NCBI RefSeq assembly: GCF_000403845.2
Contig: NZ_KE159567.1
Location: forward strand, 1,558,911-1,622,910
Source of the DNA: Eubacterium sp. 14-2
Lineage (GTDB): Bacteria; Bacillota; Clostridia; Lachnospirales; Lachnospiraceae
Direction of reading: 5' to 3'
DNA length: 64,000 nucleotides
The notes under the pieces are model-generated. The model made no database searches and was not told the DNA's origin. It was given only the letters and a program-made list of their open reading frames with translations. Of the stretch, positions 34,398-43,622 are shown piece by piece. The stretch's first letter is position 1; every line of letters begins with the position of its first letter. The translations under genes and the position numbers were made by a program.

Positions 34398-35114
34398 ATG
34401 AGAGTATTAAGAGGAATCCTTCGCGTACTGGCAGCAGTTTTATGCATTCTGCTCATCTTTTTTGTGGTACTGCCTGTGGTAGAGGCAGGATATCAGTGGT
34501 ATTACGGTGCAGACAGCATTTATCTGCTTACCGGAACCGGGCTTCCTGTTGCATTATCGTTGATTCTGTTTGCAGTGTTTCTCTGGCTGTTTAGCCAGGC
34601 AGGGCTGAAAGGATATTTTGAAGAAGAAAACGGAGAAGGAATCAAAGCTGATTTTTCCGGAAAGAAGAAATGCGCGGCCGGACTGCTGGCGGTCTTTCTC
34701 ACCATAGCCGGAATTATTGGAAGTATGTGCTGGTTTCAGCGTTTTACACTGGAAGGCGTAGAATACCATTGTTTTTTCCATCAGAAAGAATATACCTGGC
34801 AGGATGTGAAATCTTTTATCCTGAAATCAGATTCCCACGGTGTTTTGATGTTTGAGTTTCAAATGGAGGATGGTGCAAAACATTCATTCAATGGGGGAAT
34901 GTTGTGGTGTATGGAGTATTTCAGCAGTGGGTTTGAACAACAGTTTCCGGAGGAGGTGTATGATTATGCCCGATGGCTTGGACGGGAACTGGGCAGCCGG
35001 AGGATACCCATGGAAGTAAAAGGCGGCTGGGATGATCTGATGGAAGAACTGGAATACGATTCCTGGAAAGTGTTGGCAGAGGACGTTTGGCAATGTTATG
35101 AGAATGCCAGGTGA
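34398..35114 (+). CDS. unknown membrane protein inside the arginine operon
   Basis: A 238-residue protein with three hydrophobic segments: residues 9-30 (VLAAVLCILLIFFVVLPVVE), about 42-68, and about 96-118. A soluble C-terminal domain with W- and F-rich strands (YHCFFHQKEYTWQDVKSFIL) follows. I do not recognise the family. It starts 12 bases after argJ and ends 89 bases before argB. A role in arginine or ornithine movement is possible but unsupported. Confidence 0.6.
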   Translation: MRVLRGILRVLAAVLCILLIFFVVLPVVEAGYQWYYGADSIYLLTGTGLPVALSLILFAVFLWLFSQAGLKGYFEEENGEGIKADFSGKKKCAAGLLAVFLTIAGIIGSMCWFQRFTLEGVEYHCFFHQKEYTWQDVKSFILKSDSHGVLMFEFQMEDGAKHSFNGGMLWCMEYFSSGFEQQFPEEVYDYARWLGRELGSRRIPMEVKGGWDDLMEELEYDSWKVLAEDVWQCYENAR

Positions 35115-35203
35115 AAGAGAATGATAAAATAACAGTCTCGTAAAAGGGATAAGAGAACAAAGCGGCAGAAAAGATTTGGAAACTGTCGTAGGAGGAAGAA
35201 AGA

Positions 35204-36106
35204 ATGGAAGATAAAAATATGCAGGAAATCCTGCAGAAAGCAGAGGTACTGATTGAGGCTCTGCCCTATATCCAGAGGTTTAACCGCAAAATTATTGTGG
35301 TAAAATACGGTGGCAGCGCCATGGTGGATGAGGAATTGAAAAAAAGTGTAATTCAGGATGTAACACTGTTAAAGCTGGTGGGATTTAAACCCATCATTGT
35401 CCATGGGGGCGGAAAGGAAATCAGCAAATGGGTGGAAAAATCCGGTATGGAGCCGGAATTTGTAAATGGCCTGCGCAAAACCGACGCAGCCACCATGGAA
35501 ATTGCGGAAATGGTTCTGGGAAGGGTCAATAAATCACTGGTGCAGATGGTACAGGAGCTGGGCGTCAACGCCATTGGCATCAGCGGAAAGGACGGAGGGC
35601 TCCTGAAAGTGGATAAAAAATATTCCCAGGGCCAGGATATCGGTTTTGTGGGCGACGTGAAAGAGGTAAATCCCAAAGTGCTGTCTGATCTGCTGGAAAA
35701 AGATTTTCTCCCTATTGTGTGCCCCATTGGCCTGGGAGACGCCTTTGACACCTATAATATCAATGCGGACGATGCAGCCTGCGCCATTGCAAGAGCGGTA
35801 AATGCGGAAAAACTGGCATTTCTGACGGATATTGAAGGGGTATATAGAGATCCCGAAGACAAATCTACCCTGATTTCCGAGTTATCTGTTTCCGAGGCCC
35901 GGGAACTGATTGGCGACGGATTTATTGGAGGCGGAATGCTGCCCAAACTGAATAACTGTATTGACGCTATTGAAAACGGAGTGTCAAGAGTGCATATTCT
36001 GGATGGACGGATTCCCCATTGCCTGCTGCTGGAAATCTTTACAAACCGTGGAATCGGAACTGCCATTCTGGGAGACAGTGAGGAACGGTTTTACTGTAAA
36101 GGCTGA
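35204..36106 (+). CDS. argB: acetylglutamate kinase
   Basis: A 300-residue amino-acid kinase, second step of the pathway. [12 protein letters not shown] near residue 28, IVHGGGKEI near 66 with the substrate-binding glycines, and [14 protein letters not shown] near 183 are typical. An N-terminal helix before the first strand is of the kind found in arginine-inhibited hexameric forms. SD AGGAGG precedes ATG 35204. Confidence 0.95.
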   Translation: MEDKNMQEILQKAEVLIEALPYIQRFNRKIIVVKYGGSAMVDEELKKSVIQDVTLLKLVGFKPIIVHGGGKEISKWVEKSGMEPEFVNGLRKTDAATMEIAEMVLGRVNKSLVQMVQELGVNAIGISGKDGGLLKVDKKYSQGQDIGFVGDVKEVNPKVLSDLLEKDFLPIVCPIGLGDAFDTYNINADDAACAIARAVNAEKLAFLTDIEGVYRDPEDKSTLISELSVSEARELIGDGFIGGGMLPKLNNCIDAIENGVSRVHILDGRIPHCLLLEIFTNRGIGTAILGDSEERFYCKG

Positions 36107-36181
36107 GAAGCAGTCGGGAATCTGTGACAGGGCAGGCAAAATATGCTGCCAGTGTATGGAAATGGAAAAGGAGAAAATAAG

Positions 36182-37387
36182 ATGGAAGCAAATGCATGGA
36201 TAGACCAGGCGGAACATGCAATTTTACATACCTATAACCGTTATCAGATTATACTGGAGCGGGGAGAAGGACTTTATCTCTATGACACAGAAGGAAAAAA
36301 ATATCTGGACTTTGCGGCAGGAATCGGAGTGCAGGCCCTGGGATATGGGAACAGTGAATACAATGCTGCCCTGAAAAAGCAGATAGACAGGCTGCTCCAC
36401 ACTTCAAACCTGTATTATAACCAGCCCATCATAGAAGCGGCAGAAAAACTCTGTGAGGTTTCCGGCATGGAGCGGGTATTTTTTACCAACAGCGGAACTG
36501 AGGCAATAGAAGGAGCCATAAAAGCGGCCAAAAAATATGCTTACGAAAAAGACGGTACTACAGACCATGAGATTATTGCCATGGAGCATTCGTTCCATGG
36601 AAGGAGCCTCGGGGCGTTGGCTGTAACAGGAAATGCTCATTACCGGGAGCCTTTTGAGCCTCTGCCCGGCATTGTAAAATTTGCAGAATATAATAATCCG
36701 GACAGCGTGGCTGCGCTGATAAATGAGAAAACCTGTGCTGTGATTATGGAAACGGTACAGGGGGAGGGCGGTATTTATCCTGCGGCAAAGGAATTTTTAG
36801 CGGGAGTAAAAGAGATTTGTGAAGCCCGTGATATTCTGCTGATTCTGGATGAAATTCAGTGCGGTATGGGAAGAAGCGGCCAGATGTTTGCGTGGCAGAA
36901 TTACGGCGTTAAGCCGGACATTATGACATGTGCAAAGGCACTGGGCTGCGGTGTTCCGGTGGGAGCTTTTCTGGTGACGGAAAAAGTGGCCTGTGCTTCC
37001 CTGAAACCGGGAGACCATGGCACCACCTATGGAGGCAACCCCTTTGCAGGCGCGGCTGTCAGTAAAGTGCTGGATATTTTTAAGGAGCAGAATATTACCG
37101 GCCATGTGCAGAAAATTTCCGGTTATCTGGAAGAACAGCTGGAACAGGTGAAAAAAGATTACGGATTTGTGAAGGCAAGACGGGGGCTGGGCCTGCTGCA
37201 GGGCCTGGAGCTGGAGCCCCGGGTGCCGGCAGGAGAAGTCAGCAAAAAAGCTCTGGAACAGGGCCTGATTCTCATTACCGCAGGAAATAATGTGCTGCGG
37301 TTTGTGCCGCCGCTTGTGATTGAAAGAAAACATGTGGATGAGATGAAAGAGATTCTGAGAGGGATTTTTGATTCATACGCGGACTGA
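36182..37387 (+). CDS. argD: acetylornithine aminotransferase
   Basis: A 401-residue class III PLP aminotransferase. FFTNSGTEAIEGAIKAAKKY near residue 100 binds the phosphate, LILDEIQCGMGRSG near 220 contacts the ring, and the Schiff-base Lys is in TCAKALGCGVPVGAF near 250. ATG 36182 follows AAGGAG; an upstream in-frame ATG at 36143 lacks a good site. Last gene of the arg operon; its 3' end is covered by a possible antisense transcript. Confidence 0.93.
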   Translation: MEANAWIDQAEHAILHTYNRYQIILERGEGLYLYDTEGKKYLDFAAGIGVQALGYGNSEYNAALKKQIDRLLHTSNLYYNQPIIEAAEKLCEVSGMERVFFTNSGTEAIEGAIKAAKKYAYEKDGTTDHEIIAMEHSFHGRSLGALAVTGNAHYREPFEPLPGIVKFAEYNNPDSVAALINEKTCAVIMETVQGEGGIYPAAKEFLAGVKEICEARDILLILDEIQCGMGRSGQMFAWQNYGVKPDIMTCAKALGCGVPVGAFLVTEKVACASLKPGDHGTTYGGNPFAGAAVSKVLDIFKEQNITGHVQKISGYLEEQLEQVKKDYGFVKARRGLGLLQGLELEPRVPAGEVSKKALEQGLILITAGNNVLRFVPPLVIERKHVDEMKEILRGIFDSYAD

Positions 37388-37523
37388 ATGTAAACGTGCT
37401 GTTACTGTTTTTCCATAGTTTAACCTCCTGTTTCTGGTTCAGACAGTTTCGGACAGCCAGGCCGGGCAGTTCACGTATAAAAATAACCATATGCCTCAGA
37501 TGTTTCAGTGGAATGTTTTTTTC

Positions 37524-37552
37524 AGTATAATGTATATCAGATGGTTTTTCAA
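37524..37552 (-). promoter_or_regulatory. minus-strand promoter pointing into argD
   Basis: On the minus strand TTGAAA (37552-37547), 17 bases, TATACT (37529-37524). It would transcribe toward the 3' end of argD. A minus-strand AGGAGG with ATG GAA AAA CAG TAA near 37415-37435 lies in that RNA. Confidence 0.45.
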
Positions 37553-37616
37553 TCAGATTTGGATCTGGTCTGTGAAAAAAAGGGGAAAAAATTTCCCGAA
37601 AAATCAGGAAAAGGTA

Positions 37617-37645
37617 GTGACATATATGGAAACATTTTGTATAAT
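37617..37645 (+). promoter_or_regulatory. promoter of the hemerythrin/receiver gene
   Basis: GTGACA (37617-37622), 17 bases, TATAAT (37640-37645), 65 bases upstream of the gene. Apart from this and the minus-strand promoter, the gap 37388-37709 holds nothing I recognise. Confidence 0.6.
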
Positions 37646-37709
37646 GCAAACATATGGTTTTGCTAACAGTAAAAACTGAAAGATAACATGATACAAAAGG
37701 AGGATAGTA

Positions 37710-39086
37710 ATGGGGAATCAGTTAGAATGGCAGGATCGGTTTAATATAGGAGTGGAAGTTATTGACAGGGAACACAGGAAGCTGTTCAGTATTTTGCGAA
37801 AACTCCTTGCTGACAGAAATAAAGATGAGAGAAGTAAGTGGGTCTGTCAGGAGGGAATCAAATATTTTAAGGAACATGCCATGAAGCATTTTGCAGAGGA
37901 AGAGGTTTATATGGCATCCATCAGCTACGCGGGGTTCGATACACACAGACGGGTGCACGATAATTTTCGGAAAAAAACGCTTCCGGCTTTGGAGAAAGAG
38001 CTGAATCAGTCGGATTATTCTCCGGAGGCAATGAATCATTTTCTCGGCGTCTGCGCCGGCTGGCTGATTGGCCACACACTGACGGAGGATCGGGCCATTA
38101 CAGGAAAAGTTGTGAGCAGGTGGGGCAGTCTTTTGCCGGAAGAAGAACAGGCAGCCATGCGGCAGATGATTCTTCAGCTTCTGGAAGATATGTTCCAGCT
38201 GAAAGCACGGGTGGTCAGCGAATGTTACGGTGGAGAAAAGTTTGGAAAAGGGATTTATTACCGAATGGTTTATGGTGCCAGCCAGCAGGAAAAATGGGAA
38301 ATCATTCTGGTGTTTGAAGAAAAACTTCTTGTTAATACCATCGGACGCATGTTGGGAGACCAGTCGGAAGAACTGAACGTTATGATGGTGAACGCTGCCA
38401 GATTTACAGCTCAGCGGTTTGCCAGCCGTATCGGAGAGATGTTTATATCTTCGGACGGATATGAGATGAGAGAAGAAAATCTGCTGAGTTTTGAACAGTT
38501 TCAGAAAAGGTTTGAAGGTCAGAAACCTCAGTTCAGCCTGCTGTTTGATACAGGGGAAGGATATTTTGCGTTCTGTGCCATTGCACCTCATCTGGTTCCG
38601 GAACAGAATAAGGGTTCCGAAAAAAATGAAACTGCCATTAAAGCAGAGAATGCAATGACAGAGGTGAAAAAGTATCTGGATAAGAGCCACGAGAATCAGA
38701 AACAGGCCAGCAGTAAGAAGAAAATTCTGGTGGTGGATGATTCAGATTTTATGCGGCAGACCCTGAAAGAACTTCTGGGGAATGATTATGAGGTTACAGA
38801 GAGCAATTCCGGGCTGGGGGCAATCAGAGGCATTACATTAAGCCGGCCGGATCTGGTTATTCTGGATTATGAGATGCCTGTCTGTGATGGCAGCCAGGTG
38901 CTGGAAATGATTCGTTCTGAGAAGGAATTTGCAGACATCCCGGTTATGTTTTTAACCAGCAGAGTGGATAAAGAAAGCGTTCAGAAGGTAATCCCTCTGA
39001 AACCATCGGGCTATCTTTTAAAAACGCTGCCCCCTGAGAAGATAAAAAAAGAAATTGATGATTATTTCAGAAAGAAAAGCAGGTAA
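37710..39086 (+). CDS. hemerythrin - CheX-like - receiver fusion protein
   Basis: A 458-residue cytoplasmic protein in three parts. Residues 1-135 are a bacteriohemerythrin with the diiron ligands His22, His56/Glu64, His60, His79/His83 and HTLTED near 122. Residues about 155-300 resemble a CheX/CheC-like phosphatase or dimerisation domain (WEIILVFEEKLLVNTIGRML). Residues 335-455 are a response-regulator receiver: ILVVDDSDFMRQTL, phosphoacceptor Asp in LVILDYEMPVCDG, and the Lys of LKPSGYLLKTL displaced. There is no DNA-binding output. It may sense oxygen and signal to motility or a phosphorelay. SD AGGAGG precedes the ATG. Confidence 0.75.
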   Translation: MGNQLEWQDRFNIGVEVIDREHRKLFSILRKLLADRNKDERSKWVCQEGIKYFKEHAMKHFAEEEVYMASISYAGFDTHRRVHDNFRKKTLPALEKELNQSDYSPEAMNHFLGVCAGWLIGHTLTEDRAITGKVVSRWGSLLPEEEQAAMRQMILQLLEDMFQLKARVVSECYGGEKFGKGIYYRMVYGASQQEKWEIILVFEEKLLVNTIGRMLGDQSEELNVMMVNAARFTAQRFASRIGEMFISSDGYEMREENLLSFEQFQKRFEGQKPQFSLLFDTGEGYFAFCAIAPHLVPEQNKGSEKNETAIKAENAMTEVKKYLDKSHENQKQASSKKKILVVDDSDFMRQTLKELLGNDYEVTESNSGLGAIRGITLSRPDLVILDYEMPVCDGSQVLEMIRSEKEFADIPVMFLTSRVDKESVQKVIPLKPSGYLLKTLPPEKIKKEIDDYFRKKSR

Positions 39087-39205
39087 CAGAGTGTCGGATA
39101 TCTGGAAATCAGAAGTCGGGCCGGAATGTTTTACCTGTGATTCGGTATAAAAATTCCAGTTATGGTATATCCTACATAAAAACAGAGGTGTCAGGAGGAA
39201 AAACC

Positions 39206-39640
39206 ATGATTGGAATTTTTATTGCCCTGTTGTCAGGAGCATTGATGAGTGTTCAGGGAGTATTTAATACAGGAGTAACGAAAGGAACCAGCATGTGGGT
39301 CAGCAACAGCTGGGTACAGTTTTCAGCCCTGATGATCTGCCTGGTGGGCTGGTTCTTTACAGACAGGAGCAGCTTCGGGGGGATTTTGCAGATACAGCCG
39401 AAATATATGCTTCTGGGAGGAGTTATCGGTGCATTCATTACCTATACGGTAATTAAAAGTATGGATACTCTGGGACCGGCTCAGGCAGTGATGTTAATTG
39501 TGGCAGCACAGCTGGCTGTGGCATATCTGATTGAACTGTTCGGGCTGTTTGGTGTGGATAAACAGCCTTTTGCATGGCGCAGAGTGATAGGCATGGCAGT
39601 CTGCATTGGAGGAATTATTCTGTTTAAGTGGGAATCCTGA
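39206..39640 (+). CDS. DMT-family membrane protein, YdcZ (DUF606) type
   Basis: A 144-residue protein with about five hydrophobic segments. The start MIGIFIALLSGALMSVQGVF with the NTGVTKG and SWVQF segments is characteristic of YdcZ/DUF606 half-size DMT transporters, which often pair or dimerise. ATG 39206 follows AGGAGG; an in-frame start upstream would add 23 polar residues without a site. The substrate is unknown. Confidence 0.75.
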   Translation: MIGIFIALLSGALMSVQGVFNTGVTKGTSMWVSNSWVQFSALMICLVGWFFTDRSSFGGILQIQPKYMLLGGVIGAFITYTVIKSMDTLGPAQAVMLIVAAQLAVAYLIELFGLFGVDKQPFAWRRVIGMAVCIGGIILFKWES

Positions 39641-39724
39641 GAAAGGTTCATTCATATAGACAGGATTTTTCAGTTCCGGGCAATGGTGAGCTGTTGAAAA
39701 AAATTCAATATTTTTGAAATACTC

Positions 39725-39753
39725 TTGTAATAATTCGTAAATTTCGTTACAAT
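39725..39753 (+). promoter_or_regulatory. promoter upstream of the comEA-like gene
   Basis: TTGTAA (39725-39730), 17 bases, TACAAT (39748-39753). It lies 114 bases before the gene. Confidence 0.5.
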
Positions 39754-39867
39754 ATAAAAGATTCGTGAATAAGACTTTTCTCTGTATTTTTTATTCGGCA
39801 GGGGCAGACAGGCCGCTGCAGTGAAAGACATCTGTAACTGTGAAATCAGAAGAGAATGGAGAAAAGT

Positions 39868-40458
39868 ATGAAACAGAAAATCATTTATGCTGTAACTATA
39901 CTGTTTCTGCTGACCGGAGCAGGGGGCTGCCAGGGCAGGCAGGAAGAAGAACTTTTGCTGACCGGGCAGGAGGAAGCGTTTTCGGAGGGAATTTCCGGAC
40001 CGGAAGAAACATCCGAAGAAGCAGTACAGGAAAATCCGGTGATTTATGTGCAGGTAAGCGGTGCGGTGGCAAAGCCCGGCGTCTATGAACTGAAAGCGGG
40101 CAGCCGCATCTTTCAGGCCGTAGAACTGGCAGGAGGAATTACGGAAGAGGCAGATACGAAAAACCTGAATCAGGCCGGGATTCTGGAAGACGGACAGATG
40201 GTGTATATTCCGGACGCAGAGGAAGCGGCTCAGGGCCTGCCTGTGGAACCTGGGCAGGAGGATGGCAGAATTAATCTGAATACTGCCACAGAGACAGAGC
40301 TGATGACGCTGCCGGGAATCGGTGCGGCAAAGGCCAGAAGTATTCTGGCCTTCAGGGAAGCCAACGGCAGTTTTCAGTGTACAGAAGATTTGATGAAAAT
40401 AGAAGGAATCAAAGATGGTGTATTTTCCAGGATAAAGGACAGCATCAGGGTTGATTGA
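39868..40458 (+). CDS. comEA: ComEA-like DNA-binding lipoprotein
   Basis: A 196-residue protein. The signal peptide ends in LLTGAGGC, a lipobox, so it is probably membrane-tethered outside. An SLBB-like domain (VIYVQVSGAVAKPGVYELKA) covers about 55-120, and a helix-hairpin-helix DNA-binding domain (INLNTATETELMTLPGIGAA) covers about 133-195. This order is that of ComEA, the dsDNA receptor for transformation. comEC is 3.2 kb downstream. ATG 39868 is preferred to ATG 39856. Confidence 0.85.
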   Translation: MKQKIIYAVTILFLLTGAGGCQGRQEEELLLTGQEEAFSEGISGPEETSEEAVQENPVIYVQVSGAVAKPGVYELKAGSRIFQAVELAGGITEEADTKNLNQAGILEDGQMVYIPDAEEAAQGLPVEPGQEDGRINLNTATETELMTLPGIGAAKARSILAFREANGSFQCTEDLMKIEGIKDGVFSRIKDSIRVD

Positions 40459-40468
40459 GGTGTAAAAT

Positions 40469-41158
40469 ATGGCAAAGAAAGTTCTTGTAGTGGATGATGA
40501 AAAGTTAATCGTAAAAGGAATCCGTTTCAGTCTGGAGCAGGACGGCATGGAAGTGGACTGTGCTTACGATGGCGAGGAAGCGCTGAAGCTGGCTACGGAA
40601 AACAGTTATGATATGATTTTACTGGATCTTATGCTGCCGAAAATGGATGGATTCGAGGTATGTCAGCACATACGGGAATTTTCTTCTGTGCCCATTGTGA
40701 TGCTCACAGCCAAAGGCGACGATATGGATAAAATTCTGGGGCTGGAATATGGAGCTGATGACTACATAACAAAGCCCTTCAATATCCTGGAAGTAAAAGC
40801 CAGGATTAAGGCTATTATGAGAAGGACTTCTCCTCATCAGTCAGAAAAAGCAGATTCCAGGCTGGTGGAGCATGGGGATTTGAAGCTGGACGGGGAAAGC
40901 AGGCGGCTGTTTATTCTGGGAAAAGAAATCAACGTGACAGCCAGAGAATTTGATTTACTGGAACTGCTGGTACTGAATCCCAATAAAGTGTACAGCCGGG
41001 AGAAACTGCTGAACCTGGTATGGGGCAGCGATTATCCGGGAGATGTGCGCACCGTGGACGTTCATGTGCGGCGGCTGCGGGAAAAAATAGAGAGTAATCC
41101 CAGTGAACCGAAATATGTACACACAAAATGGGGCGTGGGATATTATTATCAGGGTTAG
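40469..41158 (+). CDS. OmpR/PhoB-family response regulator
   Basis: A 229-residue regulator. The receiver has VDDEKLIVKG, phosphoacceptor Asp53 in LLDLMLPKMDG and Lys in YITKPFN. The winged-helix output (about 130-228) has TAREFDLLELLVLNPNKVYS and TVDVHVRRLREKIE. It follows the comEA-like gene by 10 bases and precedes its kinase by 43, so the three are one unit. Its targets are unknown; envelope homeostasis is common for this type. Confidence 0.9.
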   Translation: MAKKVLVVDDEKLIVKGIRFSLEQDGMEVDCAYDGEEALKLATENSYDMILLDLMLPKMDGFEVCQHIREFSSVPIVMLTAKGDDMDKILGLEYGADDYITKPFNILEVKARIKAIMRRTSPHQSEKADSRLVEHGDLKLDGESRRLFILGKEINVTAREFDLLELLVLNPNKVYSREKLLNLVWGSDYPGDVRTVDVHVRRLREKIESNPSEPKYVHTKWGVGYYYQG

Positions 41159-41201
41159 CACAGTAAAAGTTGATTTTGCTGCGTAATCATAAGGAACAGA
41201 G

Positions 41202-42617
41202 ATGAAAAAACTGAAATTTTTACACAGTCTGAAATTTCGGCTGTTTTTGCTGATGGCATTGACTGGCATTATTCCCAATGTGGTGCTGCGGGCGGGAATT
41301 CTTGCCAGCTATGAGAATCGGGCGGTATCCAACCGCAGCATTGACGTACTGGGTCAGGCCAGGATGCTGAGTAATCAGGTGGTTACATACGATTATATAA
41401 AAGATACTTCTGTGGAAATCATCAATGCACAGCTTGAGATGCTGTCTAATATCTATGATGGCAGAATTCTGATTATCAACAGTGGTTTTCAGATTGTAAA
41501 GGACACCTATGGGCTTGATACCGGGAAAACCATTATATCCGAGGAAGTGGTAAAGAGTTTTCAGGGAGAGGAAATCACCAAATATGATTCTCGAAACCGT
41601 TATATTGAACTGGCCATTCCGCTGAAAAAAGCAGAATCTGAAAAGAACCAGGGAGTCATGCTTGTGAGCGTGTCCACAGACAGCATTCTGCTGAATTATG
41701 ATTATCTGAAGGACAATGCCATGATTATAGAGCTGGCAAATCTGGTGGTGATCCTGGGGCTTGCTCTGTTCTGGTCCGGTCGTCTGGTGCGTCCTTTTGG
41801 CAGACTGACCAAATATCTGGAAGAAGTGCAGACAGAGGACGAGGAAAATCTGATGATTTCCGACTATACGGAAACAGAGGCTATTTCCAACGCCTTTAAT
41901 GAAATATGGAGCAGGATGCGGGTAATTGACGATTCCAGACAGGAGTTTGTTTCGAATGTGTCCCATGAGCTGAAAACGCCTCTTACTTCCATGAAAGTGC
42001 TGGCAGATTCTCTGCTGTCTCAGGGGGACGCCCCTGTGGAGCTGTACAGGGAATTCATGGGGGACATTGCGGAGGAAATCGAACGGGAGAATAAAATAAT
42101 CAATGATCTGCTTTCACTGGTAAAAATGGATAAGGCAGCGGGAACCCTGAACGTTTCTGTGGTAAATATCAATGATTTGCTGGAGATGATTATGAAACGT
42201 CTGCGCCCCATTGCAGAGAAGAAGAATATTGAACTGGTACTGGAAAGTTTTCGCCCCGTGAGCGCGGAAGTGGATGAGGTGAAACTCTCCCTTGCCCTTA
42301 ACAATCTGGTGGAAAACGCTGTCAAATACAATAAACCGGAGGGGTGGGTGCATGTCTCTTTAAATGCAGATCACAAATATTTCTTTGTCCGGGTGGAGGA
42401 TTCCGGAATTGGGATACCGGAAGAAGCACTGGAACACATTTATGAACGGTTTTTCCGGGCGGATAAATCTCATTCCAGAGAAATCGGGGGAACGGGTCTT
42501 GGCCTTGCTATCACAAGAAATGCAGTTCTCATGCACCGCGGCGCCATAAAGGCCCACAGCAAAGAAGGAGAAGGCACGATTTTTACAGTCCGTATTCCAT
42601 TGATGTATATTGTGTAG
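41202..42617 (+). CDS. sensor histidine kinase, partner of the upstream regulator
   Basis: A 471-residue membrane kinase. Transmembrane segments are at about 10-30 and 172-195, with an extracellular sensor between. A HAMP-like linker follows, then the DHp helix with phospho-His in FVSNVSHELKTPLTSMKVL near residue 255 and the HATPase with N-box LALNNLVENAVKYN and G boxes VEDSGIGIPEE and GGTGLGLAI. It is a canonical PhoR/VicK-like arrangement. It ends 9 bases before the GerMN lipoprotein gene. Confidence 0.9.
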   Translation: MKKLKFLHSLKFRLFLLMALTGIIPNVVLRAGILASYENRAVSNRSIDVLGQARMLSNQVVTYDYIKDTSVEIINAQLEMLSNIYDGRILIINSGFQIVKDTYGLDTGKTIISEEVVKSFQGEEITKYDSRNRYIELAIPLKKAESEKNQGVMLVSVSTDSILLNYDYLKDNAMIIELANLVVILGLALFWSGRLVRPFGRLTKYLEEVQTEDEENLMISDYTETEAISNAFNEIWSRMRVIDDSRQEFVSNVSHELKTPLTSMKVLADSLLSQGDAPVELYREFMGDIAEEIERENKIINDLLSLVKMDKAAGTLNVSVVNINDLLEMIMKRLRPIAEKKNIELVLESFRPVSAEVDEVKLSLALNNLVENAVKYNKPEGWVHVSLNADHKYFFVRVEDSGIGIPEEALEHIYERFFRADKSHSREIGGTGLGLAITRNAVLMHRGAIKAHSKEGEGTIFTVRIPLMYIV

Positions 42618-42626
42618 GAGGCTGGA

Positions 42627-43622
42627 ATGAGAAAAGCGAAGGAAAGTCTGTGTCTGCTGTTCCTGTTTCTCTCCATTGCAGGTCTTGCGGGATGTGAAGG
42701 AGGACGGGAAGACGCGTCAGAATATAAGATTTATTATGTCAACAAAGAAAATACAAAAACAGTTGCAGTTGGGTATGAGCCGGAAGCGGAAGAAGACAGA
42801 GAACTGATACGGGAACTTCTGCGGAAGCTGGTTCAGGATAAAAAGCATTCTGATTATCACAGGGCCCTTCCGGCGCAGGTGAAGCTGGAATCCTGGAAAC
42901 TGGATAATTCCCAGTTATATCTGTATTTTAACAGTGCCTATATGGAGATGGATAATGTCCGGGAAGTACTGTGCAGAGCTGCCATTGTAAGAACCCTGAT
43001 TCAGGTGGAAGGGGTGGAATGCATTTCCTTTTATGTAATGGATTCACCTTTGACAGATGATGGCGGGAATCTGATTGGTCTGATGACAGCAGAGAGTTTT
43101 ATCGAGAATCCGGGCGAACAGATTAATACCATTCAGACAGCCAGCATCACGCTGTATTTTTCCAATCCCGAAGGGACAGCGCTGATACCGGAAGTGCAGG
43201 AGGTCCATTACAGCAGCAACATTTCCCTGGAAAAACTGGTGATGGAGCAGCTGCTAAAAGGGCCGAAAGGAAAAGGAAAGCGTTCTGCCATTCCGGAAGG
43301 AACCAAACTGGTAAATGTATCTGTGCTGGACGGGGTGGGATTTGTGAACCTGAATGAGGGATTTCTCAATCAGAATTATGAGGTTGCGGAGCCGGTGGTA
43401 ATTTATTCCATTGTGAATTCTCTGGCGGAGCTGGCAAACATCAATAAAGTGCAGATTTCCGTAAACGGAGACAGCCAGGGAGTTTATCGGGAAAAACTGG
43501 AGCTGAACACAGTCTACGAGCGTAATCTGGATTATCTGGATGAGAGCGTTCGTTCCCAGAAGGACCGGGAGGAAGATGGCGTGGAAAATGTAGTAATTGA
43601 AGAGGGGGAATCAGGTGACTGA
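42627..43622 (+). CDS. GerMN-domain lipoprotein
   Basis: A 331-residue protein with a lipobox (SIAGLAGCEGG, Cys near residue 23). Two GerMN modules follow, one at about 35-170 and one at about 175-305 (ITLYFSNPEGTALIPEVQ, then LLKGPKGKGKRSAIPEGTKL). GerM-like proteins act at the cell surface in sporulation and germination, and similar lipoproteins often follow kinase genes, as here. SD AGGAGG precedes the ATG. The 3' end overlaps comEC by 8 bases. Confidence 0.8.
   Translation: MRKAKESLCLLFLFLSIAGLAGCEGGREDASEYKIYYVNKENTKTVAVGYEPEAEEDRELIRELLRKLVQDKKHSDYHRALPAQVKLESWKLDNSQLYLYFNSAYMEMDNVREVLCRAAIVRTLIQVEGVECISFYVMDSPLTDDGGNLIGLMTAESFIENPGEQINTIQTASITLYFSNPEGTALIPEVQEVHYSSNISLEKLVMEQLLKGPKGKGKRSAIPEGTKLVNVSVLDGVGFVNLNEGFLNQNYEVAEPVVIYSIVNSLAELANINKVQISVNGDSQGVYREKLELNTVYERNLDYLDESVRSQKDREEDGVENVVIEEGESGD

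Noticed and set aside
37415-37435. Minus-strand mini-gene with AGGAGG and ATG
   Set aside because: Only four codons before a stop; kept only as part of the antisense-transcript observation.
37722-38690. 322-codon open frame antisense to the hemerythrin gene
   Set aside because: Shadow of the true gene, with no start signal or motif.
39670-40548. 292-codon open frame antisense to comEA
   Set aside because: Overlaps the certain comEA-like gene and shows no motif.
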